This document shows, piece by piece, positions 1-9,739 of a stretch of 64,000 nucleotides of DNA (within the stretch, counting starts at the first letter, position 1; each line of letters begins with the position of its first letter). The position numbers were made by a program, and so were the translations under genes. The notes beneath the pieces are model-generated. The model was given only the letters and a program-made list of their open reading frames with translations, searched no databases and had not been told where the DNA came from. Source of the DNA: Burkholderiales bacterium (GTDB lineage Bacteria > Pseudomonadota > Gammaproteobacteria > Burkholderiales > WYBJ01); the NCBI GenBank assembly GCA_020848435.1, contig JADLAC010000002.1, positions 62,001-126,000 of the forward strand, given 5' to 3'.

Positions 1-71
1 GCTACAAGCTTGTGCTCGATCACGCCGAGCTCGCCGAACGCGGCGCGGCCGGCCCGGTGAGCCACCGCGGG

Positions 72-2024
72 CTACACCTTCAGCTCGGCGACGAGCCGCT
101 TCAGCTCCCGCACCGACTCGCCGCCCCGCGGCCTGCCGTAGCGAAGCTTGATATAGCGCTCGCTGATCGCTTTGATCGCGGCGGCGGCATGCGGCAGTTG
201 CGCGGCCGCGCGCACAGCGTAATCCGCCGGGCCTTCCGAGGGCGCACGGGGGGCGCCGCGCCGCGCGAGCTTGCGGCAGAACTTGCGATACGCCTTCGCC
301 ACCGGGTCGCGCGTGCGCCGGCTCAGCCGGCGCAACATCGCGAAGGCAAACATGAGCGTGATGAGCGTGGTGGTGGCGACCAGTATCGTGGCGAGCGTCT
401 GCCAGGTGGCGCGATCGAGGCCCACGCGCGAGAGCAACCAGAATTGGCGCTCGGGGTTGTAGCCCAAGACCCATTGGTTCCAGGTGTTCGCGAGCGAGTC
501 CCAGGTGAAGCGCAACTGGCGCAGCCACTCGATATCGCCGCGAATGAGCAGCGGTAAAGGGTCGGTCGCGGGTATCGCGGCGGCGATCCCGGACTCCACC
601 CGCAAGGGGGACACCGCCGCGGTCGGATCGACCCTTAGCCAGCCCTTGTCCTCGAGCCACACCTCGGCCCAGGCGTGCGCTTCCGATTGGCGCACGATCA
701 TGTAGTTGCCGACCGGGTTCAACTCCCCGCCCTGATAGCCGGTCACCACTCGCGCCGGGATGCCGGCCGCGCGCATCAGGAAGACGAACGCGGACGCATA
801 GTGCTCGCAAAAGCCGCTGCGCGTCGTGAACAGAAACTCGTCGATCGGATGTTCGCCCAGCAGGGGCGGGGTCAAGGTGTAGAAGAATTGCTGCGTGCGG
901 AACATGCCCAGCACGCGATCCACCATGTCGGTCTCGTCGCGCGCGGCACGGCGCATGTTCTGCGCCAGCGCGCGCGCCCGCCAGTTGTAGCCTTCGGGCA
1001 ATTGCAGCGCACGCCGGCGCTCGAACGAGGTGAGCCCTTCGTAGCCCAGCCGGTACGAGGTATGCGAGGTCATCTCGTAGCGCATGCGCTGGCGCACCGG
1101 CGTGATCGACAGCATCTGAAAGTCGTTGGTGAAGCGGCTGTTCGGCGCGAGCTTTGCCGGCAGATCGAGCGCGAACAGCCAGCGCTTGTCGTGCGGCTCC
1201 AGCGTCACGGTGTAGCTGAACGCTTCCGCGCCAGGCGAGTAGCTGGGCGCGCCGCTTTCGAAAGAGATGCCCATATGCCACGACATGCCGTCGAAATACC
1301 ACAGCACCGGCCCGCGCCAGTAGAGCTGCGTCGGCTTGGGCATCGCGCCTTGGAACTGGACGCGAAAGGCGACCGCATCCGAGAGCGTGAGCTGGCTCAA
1401 GGTGCCCGGACTCATGGAATCCGACAAGCCGGTGATGCCGGCGTACGCGTCGCGCGGCAAACCCCACAGCGGCCCCTGCACCCGCGGAAACAGCAGGAAC
1501 AGCACCAGCATGAGCGGCGTCGCCTGGGCCAGCATCTGCAGCGACAGGCGCAGGCTGTCTTGATAGCGTATGGCCCCCCCGCGCCACTGCAAGCCGATCA
1601 TCGTGGCGGTGACGACCCAGACCCCGACCAGCATGAGCAGCGCGGTCGGAATGGTCTGCGAATACAGGAACTCGGTCAGGATGCCGAAGTAGGAGAGAAA
1701 GATGACGATCATCGCGTCGCGCAGGCTCGCCATCTCGAGCAGCTTCAACGTCAGCATGACGACCAGCAGCGCTACGCCGGAGTCGCGCCCGAACAGCGTG
1801 CCGAAGCTGAGGTAGATGCCCGCGCTCGCCGCCGCGACCAGCAGCAGCAGCAGCCACTTCTTCGGCAAGGACATGCCCTGCCACGCGACGTAGAGGCGCC
1901 AGCCGACGACGAGCACGGCGAGCAACGAAATCCACAGCGGCAAGCGCTCCACGTGCGGCAGCATGACGAGCGCCATGGAGAGCGCCATCCAGGTCACGTT
2001 GCGCGGATCGAGCGACTTAGTCAC
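72..2024 (-). CDS. TgpA-like transmembrane transglutaminase (DUF3488 + transglutaminase core)
   Basis: 650-residue inner-membrane protein. The N-terminal third (about residues 10-180) is a run of hydrophobic segments typical of DUF3488. A periplasmic transglutaminase-like domain follows, with a visible Cys-His-Asp triad: Cys406 (GFCEHYASA), His450 (SEAHAWAEVW) and Asp466 (RVDP). One more membrane segment lies near 543-563, before a basic cytoplasmic tail. The family processes periplasmic protein or peptide substrates; the substrate here is unknown. The start overlaps the end of the DUF58 gene by 8 nt, so the two are probably translationally coupled and, with the MoxR ATPase gene upstream, form the common MoxR-DUF58-transglutaminase operon. 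Confidence 0.9.
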   Translation of the reverse strand: MTKSLDPRNVTWMALSMALVMLPHVERLPLWISLLAVLVVGWRLYVAWQGMSLPKKWLLLLLVAAASAGIYLSFGTLFGRDSGVALLVVMLTLKLLEMASLRDAMIVIFLSYFGILTEFLYSQTIPTALLMLVGVWVVTATMIGLQWRGGAIRYQDSLRLSLQMLAQATPLMLVLFLLFPRVQGPLWGLPRDAYAGITGLSDSMSPGTLSQLTLSDAVAFRVQFQGAMPKPTQLYWRGPVLWYFDGMSWHMGISFESGAPSYSPGAEAFSYTVTLEPHDKRWLFALDLPAKLAPNSRFTNDFQMLSITPVRQRMRYEMTSHTSYRLGYEGLTSFERRRALQLPEGYNWRARALAQNMRRAARDETDMVDRVLGMFRTQQFFYTLTPPLLGEHPIDEFLFTTRSGFCEHYASAFVFLMRAAGIPARVVTGYQGGELNPVGNYMIVRQSEAHAWAEVWLEDKGWLRVDPTAAVSPLRVESGIAAAIPATDPLPLLIRGDIEWLRQLRFTWDSLANTWNQWVLGYNPERQFWLLSRVGLDRATWQTLATILVATTTLITLMFAFAMLRRLSRRTRDPVAKAYRKFCRKLARRGAPRAPSEGPADYAVRAAAQLPHAAAAIKAISERYIKLRYGRPRGGESVRELKRLVAELKV

Positions 2025-2973
2025 GTTCGAACAACGCCAGCGTTTGCAGGCAATGGCTGCGATGGCCGGGTCCGGCGGCGGGCTCGATGGTCTGATTCGG
2101 CAGGCGCAGACCGAAGGCGCACTCGGCCGCGTCTGCCTCCAGCACCCAGCGCGTGAGCCGCGACAGCCGCGCTTCTCGATCCAGGTGGGCGGGCAGGCTC
2201 GCCCAATCGAGCCAGAGCTGGGTTTCCGCGCGGCCGCTGAAGACCTTGCTCAGCAGCCCCTGCCCGCGCGCGTCCGCTTTCCAGGCGATGCGCCGTGGTG
2301 AATCGCCGGCATGGTATGCGCGCAGCCCGGCGAAATCCTCGTTGCCGACCAGGGACGCCGCACCTTCGCCGTGGTCGCTCAGAGGCGGTGGCAGCGGCTG
2401 CGCCGGCGATTCGGGGCGCGGATAGACGATGCAGGCGACATCGAGCTCCAGGTACGACCAGGCGCGAAACAGACCGAGCGGAAAACGCGTCTGCAGCGTC
2501 ACCCGCCCGAGCGGCAAGCGGCCGCGCGCCGGCGCCGGCAGCTCGATCGCGACCAGCGTCTCCTGATTGGCAGGCACGTCGAAGGTCGCCACCTCGCCGC
2601 TCGGTGCGAGCGCTTCCAGGCCGAAGCGCTCGACGCTGCTTTGATTCTCGACGCGCAGCACGAATTGCGCGCGCTCGCCGGCGAATACCGGCCGCGGCCG
2701 GGTGGCGGCGATGCGCAGGTTCGCCATGTTGCGAAAGGTGTAGAGGATTCCGTTCAGCCCCAGGCCGGCGAGAAGAAAGGTCAGCACGAAGCCGAGCGAC
2801 AGCGTGTAGTTGACCGAGCCCGCCAGCATGAGCAGCAACACCAGGAAGTACACCACGCCGTGCGAGGTCGGCAGGATGTAGAGCTTGCGGTGCACCAGCA
2901 CGATCGGCCCCGCTTGCGGGCCGCGCAGTTGGAACAGCCGGGTGTCGATGAAGCGTCTCAGCCGCAGAATCAT
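2017..2973 (-). CDS. DUF58 domain protein
   Basis: 318 residues. Two hydrophobic segments (about 30-75) anchor it in the membrane. The C-terminal half has the DUF58 signature YHAGDSPRRIAWKADAR, which belongs to a von Willebrand A-like fold. DUF58 proteins usually sit beside MoxR ATPases and are thought to be partners or targets of their chaperone activity. The gene lies between moxR-like and transglutaminase genes in one minus-strand operon; the MoxR stop is 78 nt upstream. The molecular role is not established. Confidence 0.88.
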   Translation of the reverse strand: MILRLRRFIDTRLFQLRGPQAGPIVLVHRKLYILPTSHGVVYFLVLLLMLAGSVNYTLSLGFVLTFLLAGLGLNGILYTFRNMANLRIAATRPRPVFAGERAQFVLRVENQSSVERFGLEALAPSGEVATFDVPANQETLVAIELPAPARGRLPLGRVTLQTRFPLGLFRAWSYLELDVACIVYPRPESPAQPLPPPLSDHGEGAASLVGNEDFAGLRAYHAGDSPRRIAWKADARGQGLLSKVFSGRAETQLWLDWASLPAHLDREARLSRLTRWVLEADAAECAFGLRLPNQTIEPAAGPGHRSHCLQTLALFERD

Positions 2974-3051
2974 GGCGGTGTCTCGCGCGCCTGCGCCGGT
3001 TCAGTGCTGCACGTCCGGCGACGCGCCATGCCGGCGTTGCGGGTGGCGGCG

Positions 3052-4002
<951 letters not shown>

Positions 4003-4304
4003 GAGTCGTGTCGAATGGATGTCCGGGGCGCGCTCGGGCAGCGGCCGAATGTGCGCGGGCGCAAGCCTATGCCGGCGTTTTCAAGCGGTAAGCGCACGTC
4101 GGTAGCATGCTCGAAGGGCATGGGGTTCGAAGGCCGAAACAGCGGTACGAGAGCGACGCTCATCGCTTGAAGCAAGATCGAGTCCGGCCGCGCGCGCGAC
4201 GCATCGCTTGGAAGCAGCGCTGCGCCCCGCCCGGCGCGTGCGCAGCCCGGCCCCCTCTGGTCGGTGCATGGACGCACCTCGGCCTCGCGGCGGCGGCGGC
4301 GGCC
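4003..4304. other. Gene-free stretch between divergent genes
   Basis: 302 nt separate the start of the minus-strand MoxR operon from the plus-strand amidohydrolase. It should hold both promoters. Open frames here lack family features and are extensions or shadows of the neighbouring genes. I see no convincing RNA gene, repeat or promoter hexamer pair. Confidence 0.5.
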
Positions 4305-5282
4305 ATGGCGCGTGCTACACTGCCCAAGGGCCGCACGCGCGTGCGCGGGGACGAAGTCTTGGATACCGCTTTCATCGGACACGAGGATTGCCTGCTGCAC
4401 GCTATGGGCACGCATCATCCCGAGTGTCCAGCCCGGCTCGGAGCGATCGAAGATCAATTGATCGCCTCGGGGCTGATCAACTACCTGGCGCGAATCGATG
4501 CTCCGAAGGCTCTGCGGGAGCAGCTGGAACGCGTGCACGATGCCGGCCACGTCGATGCGATCATAGCAAAATCCCCCAGCCGGGGGATCGTTCATCTCGA
4601 CCCCGATACCGCGATGAACGCGCATTCGCTCGAGGCCGCCTTGCGCGCGGCCGGCGCCGGCGTGGCGGCGACCGACCTGGTGCTGAAGAGGCAGGTCCGG
4701 CGCGCCTTCTGCAGCGTGCGTCCGCCCGGACATCACGCCGAGCGCAATCGCGCCATGGGATTCTGCCTGTTCAACAACATCGCCGTGGCCGCGGCGCATG
4801 CGCTCGAAAGCCATGGCATCGAGCGGGTGGCCATCGCCGATTTCGACGTCCATCATGGCAACGGCACCGAAGACATCTTTCGCGACGACGAGCGGGTGCT
4901 CATGGTGTCGATCTTCCAGCACCCGTTCTATCCGTATAGCGGCACCGAAGGTCGCTCCGAGCGCATGGTCAACATTCCTCTGCCGGCGCGCAGCGGCAGC
5001 GCCGAATTCCGCGCTGCCGTGACTACCCATTGGCTGCCTGCGCTGGAGCGTTTCGAGCCGCGCATGATCTTCGTGTCGGCGGGATTCGATGCACACCGGG
5101 AAGACGACATGGCCTCGCTCGCACTGGTCGAAGCCGACTACGTTTGGGTCACCGAGCAGCTCGCCGCGATCGCGGACCGGCATGCGCAAGGCCGGATCGT
5201 TTCGATGCTCGAGGGCGGCTATGCGTTGCACGCGCTCGGTCGCAGCGTGGCCGCGCATCTGAAGACGCTGAGCGGGCTCTAG
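4305..5282 (+). CDS. Histone deacetylase-like amidohydrolase (HDAC/AcuC/AphA superfamily)
   Basis: About 325 residues from ATG 4305. It carries the zinc-hydrolase signatures of the arginase/deacetylase fold: the His pair at 143-144 (RPPGHHAERN), metal ligands Asp181 and His183 (DFDVHHGNGT), and Asp262 (SAGFDAH). Bacterial members deacetylate acetyl-lysine proteins, acetylpolyamines or other acylated amines; the substrate cannot be read from sequence. The start is uncertain: family conservation begins near DTAFIGHEDC, so the in-frame TTG at 4359 or GTG at 4341 could be the true start. Frames extending upstream to 4107 look non-coding. Confidence 0.9.
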   Translation: MARATLPKGRTRVRGDEVLDTAFIGHEDCLLHAMGTHHPECPARLGAIEDQLIASGLINYLARIDAPKALREQLERVHDAGHVDAIIAKSPSRGIVHLDPDTAMNAHSLEAALRAAGAGVAATDLVLKRQVRRAFCSVRPPGHHAERNRAMGFCLFNNIAVAAAHALESHGIERVAIADFDVHHGNGTEDIFRDDERVLMVSIFQHPFYPYSGTEGRSERMVNIPLPARSGSAEFRAAVTTHWLPALERFEPRMIFVSAGFDAHREDDMASLALVEADYVWVTEQLAAIADRHAQGRIVSMLEGGYALHALGRSVAAHLKTLSGL

Positions 5283-5328
5283 CCGGCGACCAACTTCATA
5301 CTCAAGATACTGGCGCGAGCTGCGCGCC

Positions 5329-5700
5329 TCAAGCGACGATCAGCGCCGCCAGCACCCGCCTGCCTTCGCCCATCAGGATGGCGTAGGTCCGGCAAGCCGC
5401 GCCCGTATCCATGATCTCGTAGCCGATGCCGGCATCGATCAGCGGTCGCAGCACCGCCGCCGGAGGAAAAGTGAGCTGCGCGCCGGTGCCGAGCAGCACG
5501 ACCTCGGGGCGCGAGGCGAGCAGTGCCTCGATGTGAGCCGCGGTGAGCGCTGCGAGTTGCGCCACGGGCCAATCGGGCACGATGGCGTCAGGCATGACCA
5601 GCAGGCTGCGCTGATAGCGCACGCCGTTGACGGCCACGAATTGCTGCCCGCAAGCGGTGATCTGGTTGGCGGCGTCGGGACGCGACAGATGCAGCTTCAC
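5329..5700 (-). CDS. Mth938-like domain protein (DUF498/NDUFAF3-like)
   Basis: 123 residues from a GTG at 5698-5700, preceded by a GAGGT ribosome-binding site. The hydrophobic core with VVLLGTG and GIGYEIMDTGAACRTY matches the Mth938 family, whose eukaryotic members help complex I assembly (NDUFAF3). Its bacterial role is unclear. A much longer open frame extends upstream to 6885, but that part is antisense to alaC and is spurious. The gene diverges from alaC across about 90 nt, an arrangement common in betaproteobacteria. Confidence 0.85.
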   Translation of the reverse strand: MKLHLSRPDAANQITACGQQFVAVNGVRYQRSLLVMPDAIVPDWPVAQLAALTAAHIEALLASRPEVVLLGTGAQLTFPPAAVLRPLIDAGIGYEIMDTGAACRTYAILMGEGRRVLAALIVA

Positions 5701-5722
5701 CGGCAGGACCTCGTGCGATTCG

Positions 5723-5751
5723 TTGCCCGGGGGGTAGGGCACCGCTAGAAT
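5723..5751 (+). promoter_or_regulatory. Candidate sigma-70 promoter for alaC-hom-thrC
   Basis: TTGCCC (5723-5728) and TAGAAT (5746-5751) are separated by 17 nt, matching sigma-70 -35/-10 spacing, about 40 nt before the alaC ATG. Inferred from hexamers only. Confidence 0.4.
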
Positions 5752-5790
5752 TACCCCTTTTTTGGCCTCGCGCCAACCCCGGATCCCGGC

Positions 5791-6975
5791 ATGGAAGAGT
5801 TCTCCCGAATCAAACGCCTGCCGCCCTACGTTTTCAACGTCACCGGCGAGCTCAAGATGGACGCGCGCCGCCGGGGCGAGGACATCGTCGACCTGTCCAT
5901 GGGGAACCCCGATCAGCCGACCCCGCGTCACATCGTGGAGAAGCTGATCGAAGCGGTGCAGCGCCCGGACACGCACCGCTATTCCGTATCCAAGGGCATC
6001 CCGCGGCTGCGGCGGGCGATCTGCAACTGGTACAAGACGCGCTACCAGGTCGAGCTCGATCCGGACAGCGAAGCGATCGTCACCATCGGCTCGAAGGAGG
6101 GCTTGGCGCACCTCGCGCTCGCCACTCTGGACACCGGCGACATCGTGCTCGTGCCCAATCCGAGCTATCCCATTCATATCTACGGTCCGGTCATCGCCGG
6201 GGCCGATATCCGCCACGTGCCGATGCTGCCGGGCACGGATTTCTTCGAGGAGTTCGATCGCGCCATCCACGGCTCCTATCCCAAGCCGAAGATGCTGATC
6301 GTCAATTTTCCGAGCAATCCCACCACGCAGTGCGTCGATCTCGGCTTCTTCGAGAAGCTGGTGAAGATGGCGCGCGAGCATCACGTCTACGTGGTGCACG
6401 ATCTCGCCTATGCCGATATCGTGTTCGACGGCTACCGGGCGCCGTCCATCATGCAGGTGCCGGGGGCGCTCGACATCGCGGTCGAGTTCTTCACGCTGTC
6501 GAAGTCCTACAGCATGGCGGGCTGGCGCGTGGGCTTCATGGTCGGCAATCGCGAGCTGGTCACGGCGCTCGGGCGCATGAAGAGCTATCACGATTACGGC
6601 ATGTTCGCGCCGATCCAGATCGCATCGATCATCGCGCTCGAAGGGCCGCAGGACTGCGTGGAAGAAGTGCGCCAGATCTACGAGAAGCGCCGCGACGTGA
6701 CCTGCCAGGGCTTGAAGGCGATCGGCTGGGAGGTCGAGGTGCCGAAGGCATCGATGTACGTGTGGGCGAAGATCCCGGAGCACTACCGCAGCTTGGGCTC
6801 GCTCGAATTCACCAAGAAGCTCATGCAGGATGCGAAGGTGGCGGTGTCGCCCGGCGTAGGCTTCGGCGAATACGGCGACGACCACGTGCGCTTCGCGCTG
6901 ATCGAGAACGAGTCGAGAACGCGCCAGGCCATCCGCGGCATTCGCGACATGTTCCGCAAGGACGGTCTGCTATGA
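5791..6975 (+). CDS. alaC: Alanine/glutamate-pyruvate aminotransferase, AlaC type
   Basis: 394-residue class I PLP aminotransferase. The Schiff-base lysine is Lys238 in [15 protein letters not shown], and the N-terminus ([10 protein letters not shown]) is typical of the AlaC / LL-diaminopimelate-aminotransferase-like group. It is expected to interconvert alanine and pyruvate using glutamate/2-oxoglutarate in the cytoplasm. The stop overlaps the hom start (ATGA, 6972-6975), so alaC, hom and thrC are probably co-transcribed and coupled. Older annotations call this family aspartate or valine-pyruvate aminotransferase. Confidence 0.93.
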   Translation: MEEFSRIKRLPPYVFNVTGELKMDARRRGEDIVDLSMGNPDQPTPRHIVEKLIEAVQRPDTHRYSVSKGIPRLRRAICNWYKTRYQVELDPDSEAIVTIGSKEGLAHLALATLDTGDIVLVPNPSYPIHIYGPVIAGADIRHVPMLPGTDFFEEFDRAIHGSYPKPKMLIVNFPSNPTTQCVDLGFFEKLVKMAREHHVYVVHDLAYADIVFDGYRAPSIMQVPGALDIAVEFFTLSKSYSMAGWRVGFMVGNRELVTALGRMKSYHDYGMFAPIQIASIIALEGPQDCVEEVRQIYEKRRDVTCQGLKAIGWEVEVPKASMYVWAKIPEHYRSLGSLEFTKKLMQDAKVAVSPGVGFGEYGDDHVRFALIENESRTRQAIRGIRDMFRKDGLL

Positions 6976-8288
6976 AACCGATCAAAGTCGGCTTGCTCGG
7001 CATCGGCACGGTGGGTGGGGGAACGTTCCGGGTGCTGCGGCGCAATCAGGAAGAGATCGCGCGCCGGGCGGGACGGGCGATCGGCATCGCGATGGTGGCT
7101 GACACGGACCTGGACAAGGCCCGCGCCGCGGTCGGCGATTTCGCCCGGGTGAGCGCGGACGCCTGGGAGGTCGTGGGCCATCCCGACATCGATATCGTGG
7201 TCGAGCTGATCGGCGGTACCGGGATTGCCCGCGAGCTGGTGCTCAAGGCGATCGAAAACGGCAAGCAGGTGGTGACCGCCAACAAGGCGCTGCTCGCCAC
7301 GCACGGCAACGAGATCTTCGCCGCCGCGCAGCGCCGGGGCGTCAGCGTGGCGTTCGAGGCGGCGGTTGCCGGCGGCGTGCCCATCATCAAAGCCTTGCGC
7401 GAGGGCTTGAGCGGCAACCGGATCGAGTGGATCGCCGGCATCATCAACGGCACCAGCAATTTCATCCTCTCGGAGATGCGCGCCAAGGGCAAAGCCTTCG
7501 GCGACGTGCTGAAGGAGGCGCAGGCGCTGGGGTACGCGGAGGCCGATCCCACGTTCGATATAGAAGGCATCGATGCGGCGCACAAGCTCACCATCCTCGC
7601 CGCCATCGGCTTCGGCATCCCGATGCAGCTCAGCGCCTGCTACACCGAGGGCATCGCCCGGCTCACGCGCGAGGACATCCGCTACGCCGAAGAGCTGGGC
7701 TATCGGATCAAGCTGCTGGGCGTGGCCAAGCGCACGGCGCAGGGCTTCGAGCTGCGCGTGCACCCGACCCTGATTCCGGCCAAGCGCCTGATCGCTAACG
7801 TCGAAGGCGTCATGAACGCGATCCTGGTGAAGGGCGATGCGGTCGGACAGACCATGTACTACGGTCCGGGCGCGGGTGCCGAGCCGACCGCCTCGGCCAT
7901 CGTCGCCGACCTGGTCGACGTGACGCGCATGCATACCGTCGATCCCCGTCATCGCGTGCCGCACCTCGCCTTCCAGCCCGATCTGCTGTCCAATCTGCCG
8001 ATCCTGCCGATGGACGAGGTCGAGACCGCGTACTACCTGCGCCTGCGGGTCGACGATCGCCCCGGCGTGCTGGCCGACATCACCCGCATCCTCGCCGATC
8101 TCGCCATCTCGATCGATGCCATGGTGCAGAAGGAACCCGGCGAAGGCGAGCAGCAGGTCGACATCGTGATGCTCACGCATCTCACGCGCGAGAAACACAT
8201 CAAGGCCGCCATCGAGCGCATCGAATCGCTCCCGGTCGTGCGCGCGAAGGTGACGCGCATCCGGCTCGAAGCGCTCGGCGCGAGCTAG
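6972..8288 (+). CDS. hom: Homoserine dehydrogenase
   Basis: 438 residues, the usual length of a monofunctional enzyme. The N-terminal NAD(P)-binding loop GIGTVGGG lies near residues 9-16, a catalytic homoserine dehydrogenase domain follows ([11 protein letters not shown] and [11 protein letters not shown] are visible), and an ACT domain starting near 350 ([16 protein letters not shown]) probably gives feedback control by threonine. It reduces aspartate semialdehyde to homoserine. Its ATG overlaps the alaC stop; thrC starts 22 nt downstream. Confidence 0.97.
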   Translation: MKPIKVGLLGIGTVGGGTFRVLRRNQEEIARRAGRAIGIAMVADTDLDKARAAVGDFARVSADAWEVVGHPDIDIVVELIGGTGIARELVLKAIENGKQVVTANKALLATHGNEIFAAAQRRGVSVAFEAAVAGGVPIIKALREGLSGNRIEWIAGIINGTSNFILSEMRAKGKAFGDVLKEAQALGYAEADPTFDIEGIDAAHKLTILAAIGFGIPMQLSACYTEGIARLTREDIRYAEELGYRIKLLGVAKRTAQGFELRVHPTLIPAKRLIANVEGVMNAILVKGDAVGQTMYYGPGAGAEPTASAIVADLVDVTRMHTVDPRHRVPHLAFQPDLLSNLPILPMDEVETAYYLRLRVDDRPGVLADITRILADLAISIDAMVQKEPGEGEQQVDIVMLTHLTREKHIKAAIERIESLPVVRAKVTRIRLEALGAS

Positions 8289-8310
8289 GCGCAAGCGGCG
8301 GGCGAAGGCA

Positions 8311-9723
8311 ATGCGCTATCTCAGCACTCGGGGTGCGGCGAGCGGCCAGCGCTTCTCGGACGTGTTGCTGGAAGGGCTCGCGCCCGACGGCGGGCTGGCG
8401 ATGCCGGAAGCCTATCCGATGCTCGGCGCGGCCGAGCTGGCGCGCTGGCGCCCGTTGAGCTACCCGGATCTCGCGTACGAAGTCCTGCGGCTGTTTGCCG
8501 ACGATCTACCCGCCGGCGACTTGCGCGCCATGGTCTCGCGCGCGTACACGCGTGAGCTCTTTGGTTGCGCCGAGATCACGCCGCTGCGCACGCTGGAACC
8601 GGGTTTGCACATCCTGGGGCTCTCGAACGGGCCGACGCTCGCGTTCAAGGATATCGCCATGCAGTTCCTTGGCCAGGCGTTCGAGCACGCGCTCGGGCGC
8701 GCCGGCACCACGATGAACATCCTCGGCGCGACCTCGGGCGACACCGGGTCGAGCGCCGAGCACGCCATGCGCGGCAAGCAGCGCCTGGCCGTCTTCATGC
8801 TCTCGCCGCACGGCAAGATGAGCCCGTTCCAGGCCGCGCAGATGTACGCGCTGCAGGACGCCAACATTTTCAATCTCGCGCTGCGTGGGGTTTTCGACGA
8901 TTGCCAGGACATCGTCAAGGCGGTGAACGGCGATGCCGAGTTCAAGCTGCGCTACCGCATCGGGGCGGTGAACTCGATCAACTGGGCGCGCATTGCCGCC
9001 CAGGTCGTGTACTACTTCAAGGGCTACTTCGCCGCCACGCGCGGCAACGGCGAGCCGGTCTCTTTCGCCGTGCCGTCGGGCAATTTCGGCAACATCTACG
9101 CCGGTTACGTGGCGCGCTCGATGGGGCTGCCGATCCGCCGCCTGATCCTCGCGACCAACGAGAACGACGTGTTAGACGAATTCTTCCGCAGCGGCGTCTA
9201 TCGCGTGCGCAAGACCGCAGAGGTCCGGCAGACCAGCAGCCCCTCGATGGATATCTCCAAGGCGTCGAACTTCGAGCGCTACGTGTTCGACCTGGTCGGG
9301 CGCGATGCGGGTTGGTTGGCCATGCTGTGGCAAGCGCTCGATGCGCACGGCGCCTTCGATCTGCGGGGCACGCGCGCTTTCGATGCGATAGCGGGGAGCG
9401 GCTTCGTTTCGGGCTCGAGCTCGCATCGGGACCGGCTCGATACCATACGCGCAATCCACGGCCGCTACGGCTGCCTGGTCGATACCCATACCGCGGACGG
9501 CATCAAGGTCGGTTTGCAGTACCGCGAGCCGGACGTGCCGCTTGTCTGCCTCGAGACCGCGCTGCCGGCGAAGTTCGCCGCCACCATACGCGAAGCGCTC
9601 GGCCGCGATCCCGAGCGCCCGCAAGGGTTCGAAGCGCTCGAAGCCCTGCCTCAGCGTTTCACGCTTATGGAGCCGGATGCCGCGGAAGTGAAGGCGTTCA
9701 TCGCCCGCCACGCGCTCACCTGA
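8311..9723 (+). CDS. thrC: Threonine synthase
   Basis: 470 residues, PLP-dependent fold type II. The lysine that binds PLP is Lys113 in LAFKDIAMQF; the phosphate-binding loop ATSGDTGSS follows and SGNFGNIYAGY lies mid-protein. The length fits the longer enteric/yeast-type threonine synthases. It converts O-phosphohomoserine to threonine, completing the branch started by hom. No thrB (homoserine kinase) is in the window, so that step must be encoded elsewhere. Confidence 0.96.
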   Translation: MRYLSTRGAASGQRFSDVLLEGLAPDGGLAMPEAYPMLGAAELARWRPLSYPDLAYEVLRLFADDLPAGDLRAMVSRAYTRELFGCAEITPLRTLEPGLHILGLSNGPTLAFKDIAMQFLGQAFEHALGRAGTTMNILGATSGDTGSSAEHAMRGKQRLAVFMLSPHGKMSPFQAAQMYALQDANIFNLALRGVFDDCQDIVKAVNGDAEFKLRYRIGAVNSINWARIAAQVVYYFKGYFAATRGNGEPVSFAVPSGNFGNIYAGYVARSMGLPIRRLILATNENDVLDEFFRSGVYRVRKTAEVRQTSSPSMDISKASNFERYVFDLVGRDAGWLAMLWQALDAHGAFDLRGTRAFDAIAGSGFVSGSSSHRDRLDTIRAIHGRYGCLVDTHTADGIKVGLQYREPDVPLVCLETALPAKFAATIREALGRDPERPQGFEALEALPQRFTLMEPDAAEVKAFIARHALT

Positions 9724-9739
9724 TCGGCAGGGCACGCAC

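Noticed and set aside
1..65. Possible 5' part of a minus-strand gene starting GTG at 63-65 (MAHRAGRAAFGELG)
   Set aside because: Only 21 codons are visible and no family can be recognised, so it is not listed as a CDS.
5329..6885. 518-residue minus-strand frame across alaC
   Set aside because: Only its last 123 residues match a family (Mth938-like). The rest is antisense to alaC and reflects high GC content.
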